DNA from: Sulfurimonas sp.
GTDB taxonomy: Bacteria; Campylobacterota; Campylobacteria; Campylobacterales; Sulfurimonadaceae
Direction of reading: 5' to 3'
DNA: 6,499 nucleotides
Assembly (NCBI GenBank): GCA_015487435.1
Contig: WFPU01000290.1
Coordinates: 1 to 6,499 of the forward strand
Shown piece after piece: positions 1 through 5,325 of the stretch. Positions within the stretch are counted from its first letter, which is position 1. Every line of letters begins with the position of its first letter. The notes under the pieces are model-generated. The model was not told the DNA's origin and did no database searches. It worked only from the letters and a program-made list of their open reading frames with translations. The position numbers and the translations under genes were made by a program.

Positions 1-489
1 GCCTTTATGCCGGGCTTTGGTTTTGCCATAGCGGCAATGGCGCTTGTAGGGCAAAATATCGGTGCGAAAGATTTTGATAAAGCGTACAATATGGGCATCA
101 TCAGCGGAAGAATCGCTTATGTCTTTATGGGCAGTGTCGGGTTGATTATGATTCTTTTCCCTGAGTATCTTGTGCACTTTTTTACAAAAGATGCGCTCAC
201 AATCGCTGTGGCTTCAAAATATCTCATCTTGGTAGGGCTTGCACAGATTCCGCTTGCCATTATGTTCGTTTACTCTGCTTCACTGCGTGGGGCAGGGGCG
301 ACAAAAACGACACTTAAAGTTAACCTTGTCTCCCTCTGGATATTTCGACTCATTCCCTCTTATATTGCCTATAAAATGGGTTTTGGCATCGTTGCGATAT
401 TTGCAATTATGAACTTGGAAACTTTGATAAAAGGGATAATTTACTGGAGAATCTACTCTAAAAGAGCGTGGCTGCATACAAAAGTTTAG
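1..489 (+). CDS. MATE-family efflux transporter, C-terminal part (5' end outside window)
   Basis: The reading frame is open from base 1, so the gene begins upstream of the window; only about 163 C-terminal residues are present, against roughly 440-460 for a complete MATE exporter. These membrane proteins use a Na+ or H+ gradient to expel cationic drugs and metabolites. The visible part begins with the segment LVGQNIGAKDFDKA, typical of the second MATE repeat, and contains the SLRGAGATKTT loop that matches the family pattern G-x-G-x-T/P between late helices. About four to five hydrophobic helices follow one another, and the protein ends in a short basic tail (YSKRAWLHTKV). The stop codon is TAG at 487-489 and the frame is intact, so the neighbouring cassette array did not disrupt it. 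Family call is firm; substrate cannot be told. Confidence 0.88.
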   Translation, partial: AFMPGFGFAIAAMALVGQNIGAKDFDKAYNMGIISGRIAYVFMGSVGLIMILFPEYLVHFFTKDALTIAVASKYLILVGLAQIPLAIMFVYSASLRGAGATKTTLKVNLVSLWIFRLIPSYIAYKMGFGIVAIFAIMNLETLIKGIIYWRIYSKRAWLHTKV

Positions 490-492
490 TTC

Positions 493-523
493 GTCACAAA
501 ATCTCCATAATTTGATATGTGAC
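493..523. repeat. Short inverted repeat just after the MATE gene
   Basis: GTCACA at 493-498 is matched by TGTGAC at 518-523 with a 19-base loop. It begins four bases past the MATE stop codon. It lacks the GC-rich stem and U-tract of a standard intrinsic terminator, so any role in termination or as a protein-binding site is a guess. Confidence 0.35.
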
Positions 524-529
524 AGTTCT

Positions 530-561
530 GTATATTTTAGTGAAATGATGTCAAAATATAC
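530..561. repeat. 9-bp perfect inverted repeat between MATE gene and cassette array
   Basis: GTATATTTT (530-538) and AAAATATAC (553-561) are perfect inverted arms around a 14-base loop. The hairpin lies where plus-strand transcription from the MATE gene meets minus-strand transcription from the array, so a weak bidirectional terminator is possible. The stem is almost pure A/T and therefore thermodynamically weak. It lacks the AAC/GTT core boxes of an attC site. Confidence 0.4.
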
Positions 562-591
562 GAAGTGATTACTGGATTTATACAGTTTATT

Positions 592-729
592 TTATAACGG
601 TCGAGTACAAAAATATGTTACCTATCTTTGTACTCTTTTAACTTCTACAATGGTAGCTAAATTTCTGAAGTTTACCAAGTTAAACGTGGCTGTGGTAACA
701 TATTTTTCTTGCTACGATTTGTTATGTGC
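592..729 (-). repeat. attC site of cassette 3 (long form, about 138 bp)
   Basis: On the minus strand the site opens with GCACATAAC (R'') and closes with CCGTTATAA (R'). A perfect 14-bp stem is formed by 609-622 and 694-707. Beyond it, AG/CT and TCG/CGA pairs continue the stem with one unpaired base at 714, in the arm where attC sites carry extrahelical bases. The terminal loop is long (71 bases, 623-693) and contains further inverted repeats. This is the last attC of the array; chromosome resumes at 597. The R'' side (ATAACAAATC) is identical to that of the cassette 1 site. Confidence 0.82.
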
Positions 730-774
730 CACACTACCTATCCAGTTAGTTTTGCAAATGATATGGTTATAAAG

Positions 775-1341
775 CTATTTGAAATATTCGGGGAATATGG
801 ACATAATAAAGTATAGAAGTCCTAGTATAATAAATATATAGCTAAATATATTTTTATATTTCAACATAAATTTTATTATCGGGTCAATAGAAGCACTTTT
901 ATTCTCAATTTCTAAATATCTTTGATAGTCATCTTTTAAAATATAGTTAAGTATTTCAGAGCCTTTCAACATATATATTCCAATTGAAAAAAATATGGCA
1001 GAAGCAAATACAAAAAGTGCTGAGTGAAAAATAAAATCTGGAGTAAATATTACACCATTATAGTAAGAAAACAAAAGATAAATAAGCATTAGAATAGAGG
1101 CAGGAATAAAAATAATCGAACCCTCAAATCGCCTAATCTTAGCTGTAAGTTCTTTGTCCTTTTTATCTTCTTCAAGTTCACGACTAAATGCTTCACTCTC
1201 GATAATTATTTTTTGTAAACCTTTTGGATAAAAACGACGTAATAATTTTAGTATGTATGGTATGGTCATTCCAAAAGCAAGGTAAACCCAAAAATATGGA
1301 TTACTAAAAAGAAAAATAAAAGTATCCCATGAATTATTCAT
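775..1341 (-). CDS. Cassette 3: hypothetical four-helix inner-membrane protein, 188 aa
   Basis: I do not recognise a family. Four hydrophobic segments are visible at about residues 15-34, 75-94, 103-125 and 164-183. Between helices 1 and 2 lies a highly charged stretch (residues 48-72, SRELEEDKKDKELTAKIRR) that may be helical and cytoplasmic: the first helix is followed by a basic LLRRFYPKG segment, consistent with a positive-inside loop. A second polar loop (126-160) sits between helices 3 and 4. The ATG at 1341 is preceded by AAAGGA with an 8-base spacer, and the start lies only about 25 bases inside the cassette. The stop is about 45 bases before the attC R'' box. There is no signal peptide, catalytic motif or recognisable toxin/immunity signature. 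A membrane protein of unknown role is all that can be claimed. Confidence 0.82.
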   Translation of the reverse strand: MNNSWDTFIFLFSNPYFWVYLAFGMTIPYILKLLRRFYPKGLQKIIIESEAFSRELEEDKKDKELTAKIRRFEGSIIFIPASILMLIYLLFSYYNGVIFTPDFIFHSALFVFASAIFFSIGIYMLKGSEILNYILKDDYQRYLEIENKSASIDPIIKFMLKYKNIFSYIFIILGLLYFIMSIFPEYFK

Positions 1342-1360
1342 ATAAATATTCCTTTGTCAC

Positions 1361-1431
1361 ATGCAACGTTCATCGTGAGCCAATACTTTTCCCGCTAGGG
1401 TAAAGTATTGGCTCCACGTACTTGTTATGTT
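1361..1431 (-). repeat. attC site of cassette 2 (about 71 bp)
   Basis: On the minus strand it opens with AACATAAC (R'') and closes with AACGTTGCAT (R'). A 12-bp perfect stem (1378-1389 with 1402-1413) extends by CGTG/CACG (1374-1377 with 1415-1418) across a single unpaired base at 1414. This is the same position as the extra base in GTT-C-AAGC of classical 59-base elements, although its identity (G on the minus strand) differs from the usual C. The loop 1390-1401 contains CCC and GGG that could pair. The R' box reads GTTGCAT rather than GTTATGT as in its neighbour. Confidence 0.88.
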
Positions 1432-1450
1432 TTTTTGTAACTTCGATTAA

Positions 1451-2875
1451 CTATTTTGTATTTAAACATTGTTCATATCTAGTTTTATACTCAGGAGCTA
1501 ATTGGGATTCAAGTCGATTATAAATACGCTCAATATTTTCTTTTTTTATTGTCTTACAACAGTTAGAACCTGAACCAAATACATTAAGCATTTCAATAGT
1601 CAATTCTTTTGAATATGATAGTGAATCGAGTGCATTAAATGCTAAATCAAGATTCTCTTCAATAATTGGAAAGCCTTTGCATGGCTCAGCTCCATTATTA
1701 GTAAACGGAGGACTCATATTAAATAAAGCTGATGTCTTATTTTGTTTATCTGAATCATTAACAATAATATTCAACATTAAAGGTATTGTTTGTTTCTGCG
1801 GACCTCTAAGGTATCTAATCCCCTCTAATCTTACCATAGCGTCTCTATCGTTTAAAGCTATACGATTATACTTATATTGTTTATCAGGAGCTAATTGTTT
1901 CATTTTCTTAAGGGCCTCAAGTCGTTTTGAAGCTTTTTTTGCGTGCAAAAAAGCTTGTTCTATCTCTGTGATTCCTGTATTGGTTTCTATATTGTCAAAA
2001 TGACAAATTTTTTCAGTATCTTTACTACTATATACTAATAAAACATCTAGTCCATTAATATCAGAACATTTTTCAATAGCACCATACTCAAATGATATCT
2101 CGCAATTTGGAGTAATAATAATGTCTCCAACACCATATGCATAATACAGATATGATTTATAGTTTGATACCTTTTGCCCTTTATTTATTAAGTCTTGAAA
2201 GACTTTAGAATTATCACTGTATTTTTTTTCTTTTGATCTGGGCAAGGACAAAATTTCATTAAGTTCTTTAGTATTAACTAACCTACTTTCTTTAAATCTA
2301 GTATGTCTATCCCCTTGAAATCGATCAAGTTGAACTAAGCTTGTTCCTTTTGCACTTGTGCTGGCTGTAGTTATTATAATTTCGGTATATCCATAATTAT
2401 TAATTATTGATTTATCACTTTTATATTTTATAATTCCTGATGAACTTTTAGAAAGTTCTTTAGCTAAACAGTCTTGATTAAAGACACATTCTTCAATAGA
2501 TATTTCATAATCATCTTTAATTTGATTACAAAAATTTCTTAAATGTGAATTTTTTTGAATCTTATTTTCAAATCCAATTTCTATGGACTTTATACGTTTT
2601 TTGTACAAGTCAATTAGACAAGTAGAATTATTGTAATTACAGATATTCTTTCTATCTTTTAACCATGTCTTTTGTTTTTGTAAGAATTCTTTTGCATCTT
2701 CTTTTTTAAGTTGGTTTCTAATTGAAAAAAACTTGATTCCAAGTTTACTATCAAGCTTATTTAATTGTTTATTATTACAAATTAAATTTTCTAATTTTGA
2801 TTCTGCTTTATCGCAGTCAAAACTTGCTGATGATAGTACTGATAAAAATAGTACAAATAAAAATATGTGTTTCAT
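1451..2875 (-). CDS. Cassette 2: secreted LprI-like (DUF1311) protein with HEAT-like C-terminal region, 474 aa
   Basis: Residues 1-17 form a Sec signal peptide (basic MKH, hydrophobic core, SSA before the mature start). Directly after it comes a domain of about 80 residues that fits the lysozyme inhibitor LprI N-terminal/DUF1311 family: FDC at 19-21, the LENLIC motif ending at Cys33, LDSKL at 41-45, Trp71 within KTWLKDR, Cys79, then CLIDLYKKR with Cys86. The four cysteines probably form two disulfides in the periplasm. The middle (about 110-300) is unassigned and has further cysteines. Residues about 315-435 contain helical pairs such as NDRDAMVRLEGIRYLRG that resemble HEAT repeats. The ATG at 2875 has AGGAG five bases upstream and lies about 28 bases inside the cassette. 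Family members are associated with lysozyme inhibition, but most are uncharacterised; function here is open. Confidence 0.85.
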   Translation of the reverse strand: MKHIFLFVLFLSVLSSASFDCDKAESKLENLICNNKQLNKLDSKLGIKFFSIRNQLKKEDAKEFLQKQKTWLKDRKNICNYNNSTCLIDLYKKRIKSIEIGFENKIQKNSHLRNFCNQIKDDYEISIEECVFNQDCLAKELSKSSSGIIKYKSDKSIINNYGYTEIIITTASTSAKGTSLVQLDRFQGDRHTRFKESRLVNTKELNEILSLPRSKEKKYSDNSKVFQDLINKGQKVSNYKSYLYYAYGVGDIIITPNCEISFEYGAIEKCSDINGLDVLLVYSSKDTEKICHFDNIETNTGITEIEQAFLHAKKASKRLEALKKMKQLAPDKQYKYNRIALNDRDAMVRLEGIRYLRGPQKQTIPLMLNIIVNDSDKQNKTSALFNMSPPFTNNGAEPCKGFPIIEENLDLAFNALDSLSYSKELTIEMLNVFGSGSNCCKTIKKENIERIYNRLESQLAPEYKTRYEQCLNTK

Positions 2876-2897
2876 CGATTCTCCTAGTATTTTTGTA

Positions 2898-2968
2898 ACA
2901 TAACGCCTGAGTTGAGAAATATTTGAGCCGCAGGGTCAAATATTTCTCTCCAATGATTTGTTATACAC
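2898..2968 (-). repeat. attC site of cassette 1 (about 71 bp)
   Basis: On the minus strand it opens with GTGTATAAC (R''), continues ATCATTGG, and closes with CTCAACTCAGGCGTTATG (R'), strikingly like the CTTAACTCAAGCGTTAGA end of the classical aadA site. A perfect 13-bp stem is formed by 2914-2926 and 2936-2948 around the 9-base loop 2927-2935. Three bases on the R'' side (2949-2951) remain unpaired if TT/AA outside is allowed to pair. The stop codon of the lipoprotein gene is four bases from the site. Confidence 0.9.
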
Positions 2969-2971
2969 TAT

Positions 2972-3661
2972 TCAGTTATATTGACTTAATGATGTTGTAA
3001 TAATACTATAACTATTAGTGTTTTTGTCATCTGTAGTCATAATAATTTTATATAGTCCTAAACCTTCGGCCATAAACCAATCAATAGTATTTATTTCCCT
3101 TTTTTCAATTTCATATTTACATTGAGTATGAATTACTTCTTTTCTTTTACCTAAAATAATTTCTTTTGACAATGATATAAAATTGCATTCTGCTTCAATT
3201 GTCTTTTCTTGTCCATCAGCGAACACAGCTTGAACTTCCACAGTCCAGTTATTATTGCGTTGATATAAAGTGATTGAGTTGTTAAAATAGATTTTATTCT
3301 TATTCACGCAAAGCTGTTCGCTTATGCCTTTGATTTTATTATTTTTAATATGTTTTTTCATCACTGTAGGCATTTGAGATATATCTTCTTCATCAAAAAG
3401 TGTATAGTTGTCTGTAAAAATACAATTATTATTTTTTGAAGTTACTATTTTTTCTGTATAAATATTTTTACTTTTCATTTTTCCAATGGTTGGACCTTCA
3501 TTGATGGTGGTTGTTTTATAAATATACTTAGTGGCATTATTCTCAAAGGGAAGAAATTTTGTTAATAAACCAACTGACTGAGTTGACTGCTCACTGCAAC
3601 CAAGCAATAAAAATGTAATAGCGTTTATTATAATAATTGACTTTATTCTTAGAAATGTCAT
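2972..3661 (-). CDS. Cassette 1: hypothetical lipoprotein, 229 aa
   Basis: The N-terminus has a basic residue pair, a long hydrophobic run (IIIINAITFLLL) and the lipobox LLGC, with the lipidated Cys at residue 22, followed by a Ser/Gln-rich linker (SEQSTQSVG). The mature protein is therefore probably anchored to a membrane on the periplasmic side. The rest alternates charged and beta-prone stretches (for example KYIYKTTTINEG and WTVEVQAVFADGQEKTIEAEC), which suggests a beta-rich fold; no family is recognised. The frame also opens with GTG at 3667, but the ATG at 3661 is preferred because AAAGAG (3667-3672) stands five bases before it and would overlap the GTG. The gene starts about 20 bases inside the cassette and ends at TAA just before attC. 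No enzyme motif is visible. Confidence 0.83.
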   Translation of the reverse strand: MTFLRIKSIIIINAITFLLLGCSEQSTQSVGLLTKFLPFENNATKYIYKTTTINEGPTIGKMKSKNIYTEKIVTSKNNNCIFTDNYTLFDEEDISQMPTVMKKHIKNNKIKGISEQLCVNKNKIYFNNSITLYQRNNNWTVEVQAVFADGQEKTIEAECNFISLSKEIILGKRKEVIHTQCKYEIEKREINTIDWFMAEGLGLYKIIMTTDDKNTNSYSIITTSLSQYN

Positions 3662-3667
3662 ATTCAC

Positions 3668-3694
3668 TCTTTGTGTATAACTATTTATTCAAAC
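3668..3694 (-). other. Array entry junction: R'-type half site (attI-like or secondary insertion site)
   Basis: On the minus strand the sequence is TTGAATAAATAG followed by TTATACACAAAG. The GTTATACAC box (3673-3681) exactly matches the R'' box of cassette 1's attC, which marks the integration point after G at 3681. The upstream side has no attC hairpin, as expected for an attI site or a secondary site. No second simple site or direct repeats typical of a characterised attI could be identified with certainty. Confidence 0.6.
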
Positions 3695-3727
3695 ACATTT
3701 TACACAAATCAACTCTAAATAGCAACA

Positions 3728-3877
3728 TTAACAAACATATATTTTGTGTGTTAATTATTAAAAAGATAACAATTTGTCAAATAAATGAATTTTTTCAGAA
3801 AAAACATCCATTATGCTTAAATATTTAGTGTGTGTTAAATATTCTCTTGTCAATTAACACACATATTTGTTTGTTAA
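3728..3877. repeat. Cluster of five TTAACAMACA decamers in the array leader
   Basis: TTAACAAACA occurs at 3728-3737 (+) and 3868-3877 (-); TTAACACACA occurs at 3745-3754 (-), 3829-3838 (-) and 3854-3863 (+). Two facing pairs (3728/3745 and 3854/3868) are themselves near-inverted copies of each other over about 25 bases, and 3829/3854 form a 10-bp perfect hairpin with a 15-base loop. The arrangement looks like operators or recombinase-binding sites. Nothing else coding is seen between 3682 and 3960. Confidence 0.6.
3752..3780 (-). promoter_or_regulatory. Candidate promoter reading into the cassette array
   Basis: The minus strand has a consensus TTGACA (3775-3780). Possible -10 elements are AATAAT at 3754-3759 (15-base spacer) or TAATTA at 3752-3757 (17-base spacer); neither is ideal. 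The spacer is T-rich, as often in Campylobacterota promoters. It points at the lipoprotein start about 90 bases downstream and overlaps the decamer at 3745-3754. A second TTGACA at 3848-3853 has no convincing -10. Confidence 0.35.
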
Positions 3878-3960
3878 TTGAAAGAATTTGGCAATAACAG
3901 ACAAAATGTTACTTAAGTGGAGGGGTATGAAATACAAGTAAGGTAAAAACTTTTTCTCAC

Positions 3961-4848
3961 TTATTTGTCTCGTGCGACCATAATTCCCGCTGCAACAATA
4001 AGCAAAATACCAAAGCTTGTCGTGAGGCTTGGAAACGCGTCACCTAAAAAGAGTCCCACGAGGATGGAGAAGAAAATGTTTGTGTAACTTACAGCCCCTA
4101 CAATTCCCGCTTTTGTCTCGCCGTAAGCCTTTGTCATCAAGACCTGAGAGACGGTGGCAAAAACACCCATAGCAAGCACATAGAACCAGACGATTCCCTG
4201 CGGCATCACAAATGTACCGAGCATAAAATCGAGTTCAGGAATGTTAATGTAAGGAGAGATAAGAAAAAGAACAACTGGCCCGATTGTGCCTACAAGCATA
4301 AAAGAGAGTACGATCGCGCGGGTATCATAATACTGTTTGAGCTCACGCACGGAAGTGTAGGCAAGCGCCGCTCCGACACCTGAAAAGATTCCCAGCCAGT
4401 CGTATTTGCTAAAACCGAATCCACTTGGCTGCGTAATGAAAACGATACCGATAAAACCAACAAATACCGCTATCCATGCTTTTATACTCAACTTCTCACG
4501 TAGAAAAAGCCATGCAAAGATCGCCGTAAAGATGGGGGAAGTCTTAGAGTAGGTCATCGCATCTCCAAGTGAGATATGTGCGATGTTATAAAAGAAAGCC
4601 AGCAGAGCTACAAAACCCATAAAACCGCGAAAAAAGAGTAGAAGCGGCTTCCCTCCAACATGCTGCATCGGTTTTTTCAGCACGGCGAGTCCTACTAAAA
4701 ATACACCGGCGATATTCCTAAAAAAGACCACTTCAAGTGAGCTCATATGCTGTGATGCAAGTTTGGCAAATGCACCCATAATGGCAAAGGTAAAAGAGGC
4801 GATGAGCATATACTGCACACCTTTGTTTAAGTTTTTTATTCTATTCAT
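3961..4848 (-). CDS. EamA-family (DMT superfamily) transporter, 295 aa
   Basis: A ten-helix inner-membrane permease with two EamA repeats (about residues 12-140 and 150-292). Family hallmarks are visible: FFRNIAGVFLVG in helix 2, the SKTSPIFTAIFAWLFLREKL segment ending the first repeat, then a helix closing with GIVFITQP, and the second-repeat equivalents KAGIVGAVSYTNIFFSILVG and FGILLIVAAGIMV. Members export or import amino acids, nucleotides or other metabolites; the substrate is not predictable. The start at 4848 has no good ribosome site; an internal ATG at codon 13 has AAGG ten bases upstream, but the basic N-terminal MNRIKNLNKG looks genuine. It lies 27 bases after the SpoIIAA-like gene and is probably co-transcribed with it. 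No hairpin terminator is visible downstream, so read-through toward the cassette array is possible. Confidence 0.9.
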   Translation of the reverse strand: MNRIKNLNKGVQYMLIASFTFAIMGAFAKLASQHMSSLEVVFFRNIAGVFLVGLAVLKKPMQHVGGKPLLLFFRGFMGFVALLAFFYNIAHISLGDAMTYSKTSPIFTAIFAWLFLREKLSIKAWIAVFVGFIGIVFITQPSGFGFSKYDWLGIFSGVGAALAYTSVRELKQYYDTRAIVLSFMLVGTIGPVVLFLISPYINIPELDFMLGTFVMPQGIVWFYVLAMGVFATVSQVLMTKAYGETKAGIVGAVSYTNIFFSILVGLFLGDAFPSLTTSFGILLIVAAGIMVARDK

Positions 4849-4875
4849 AAAGCGAATTGTATCATCTTTATGAGG

Positions 4876-5247
4876 CTAATCCTCATCTTCTAAAAGCCAT
4901 TTTTTCGCCTCTTCTGCTTCAGCGTTAGAAAATGTTTTCACTCTTCCCGGTACAGCAAAAGCGAAGATCTTCACACCGTTTACAATCCACTCTACATCAC
5001 TGACAACCGCGATCTTTTCCCAGTTGGTAAAAAACTCCAAACCGGCCATTGCATCATCGAACATCGCTTTGAACTCATAGGAGTCAAAATCTTTCGTCAC
5101 ATGGTAGAGCACCCTGACTTTATCACTCTCTTGCAACTTTTTTTTGATCGAAGGAATGAGTTTTTTCTCATAATCTTCCCCTGTTACGACACCGCTTAAC
5201 TCAAATCCAACAACATTTTTTCCTATGTTTTCAATCACTTTTACCAT
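4876..5247 (-). CDS. SpoIIAA-like (STAS-fold) protein, 123 aa
   Basis: A small soluble protein matching the SpoIIAA-like/DUF3478 pattern: an early strand with VVGFELSGVVTGEDYEKKLIP, the central RVLYHVTKDFDSYEFKAMFDDA segment with a long helix, WEKIAVVSDVEWI, and the closing VKTFSNAEAEEAKKWL that ends the family domain. The domain occupies the whole length. The fold is related to STAS anti-anti-sigma factors, but these stand-alone versions lack a demonstrated sigma-factor role and may bind lipids or partner proteins at membranes. ATG at 5247 is preceded by AGGAG with a five-base spacer. It is first in a likely two-gene operon with the EamA transporter and diverges from the TerB-DnaJ gene over 78 bases. 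Confidence 0.85.
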   Translation of the reverse strand: MVKVIENIGKNVVGFELSGVVTGEDYEKKLIPSIKKKLQESDKVRVLYHVTKDFDSYEFKAMFDDAMAGLEFFTNWEKIAVVSDVEWIVNGVKIFAFAVPGRVKTFSNAEAEEAKKWLLEDED

Positions 5248-5325
5248 AAAGACTCCTACTCATCTATTTTCTTTTCAGCTGTATAATAACATAAAATTTT
5301 CAAACACTTTCACGAAGGAATTTCC
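5248..5325. promoter_or_regulatory. Divergent intergenic region with overlapping promoters
   Basis: The plus strand has TATAAT at 5282-5287 within GTATAATAAC, preceded by a T-rich stretch, as in Campylobacterota sigma-70 promoters that lack a clear -35. The same bases read GTTATTATAC on the minus strand and could serve as -10 (TATTAT) for the SpoIIAA-like gene. Ribosome sites are GAAGGA (5314-5319) for the rightward gene and AGGAG (5251-5255 region) for the leftward one. Confidence 0.5.

Larger units (their letters stand above)
598..3680 (-). mobile_element. Integron gene-cassette array of three cassettes, no integrase in window (CALIN-like)
   Basis: Three minus-strand genes are each followed by an attC-type hairpin. 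Taking the cut after G of the GTT core, cassette 1 covers 3680-2904 (777 bp), cassette 2 covers 2903-1367 (1537 bp) and cassette 3 covers 1366-598 (769 bp). Each cassette starts with a short leader carrying a Shine-Dalgarno sequence, one ORF, then its attC site. Circularity test: cassette 1 starts GTTATACAC and its attC starts GTGTATAAC, an exact 9-base reverse complement; cassette 2 starts GTTATGTT and its attC starts AACATAAC, an exact 8-base match. Cassette 3 matches only if two extra bases are allowed. The array is visibly more AT-rich than its flanks: by hand count 2701-2760 has 15 G+C of 60, against 24 of 60 for 4561-4620. No tyrosine recombinase gene is present, so movement would need an integrase supplied from elsewhere. 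Confidence 0.85.

Noticed and set aside
1677..2003. 108-codon plus-strand frame inside the LprI-like gene
   Set aside because: It is antisense to a gene with a clear signal peptide and a recognisable domain; no ribosome site precedes it.
598..3680. CRISPR array or IS element as explanation of the repeats
   Set aside because: The repeats are three hairpins spaced by whole genes, not short regular repeats with spacers, and no transposase or terminal inverted repeats with target duplication are visible.
598..3680. Reading the cassette array in the opposite (plus) orientation
   Set aside because: The core-box complementarity is symmetric and alone cannot decide. However, the genes start just after the R' boxes and stop just before the R'' boxes on the minus strand, and the right end at 3681 lacks the attC hairpin that a plus-oriented last cassette would need.
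3637..3828. 63-codon plus-strand frame in the array leader
   Set aside because: It overlaps the start of the lipoprotein gene on the opposite strand, has no ribosome site and its composition simply follows the AT-rich DNA.
3829..3863. Hairpin TGTGTGTTAA/TTAACACACA considered as a fourth attC site
   Set aside because: It lacks the GTTRRRY end box, its core boxes are part of the stem itself, and no gene is bounded by it. It fits the decamer cluster better.
3829..3863. The same hairpin considered as terminator of the EamA gene
   Set aside because: The stem is A/T rich, no U-tract follows on the minus strand, and it lies about 100 bases past the stop codon.
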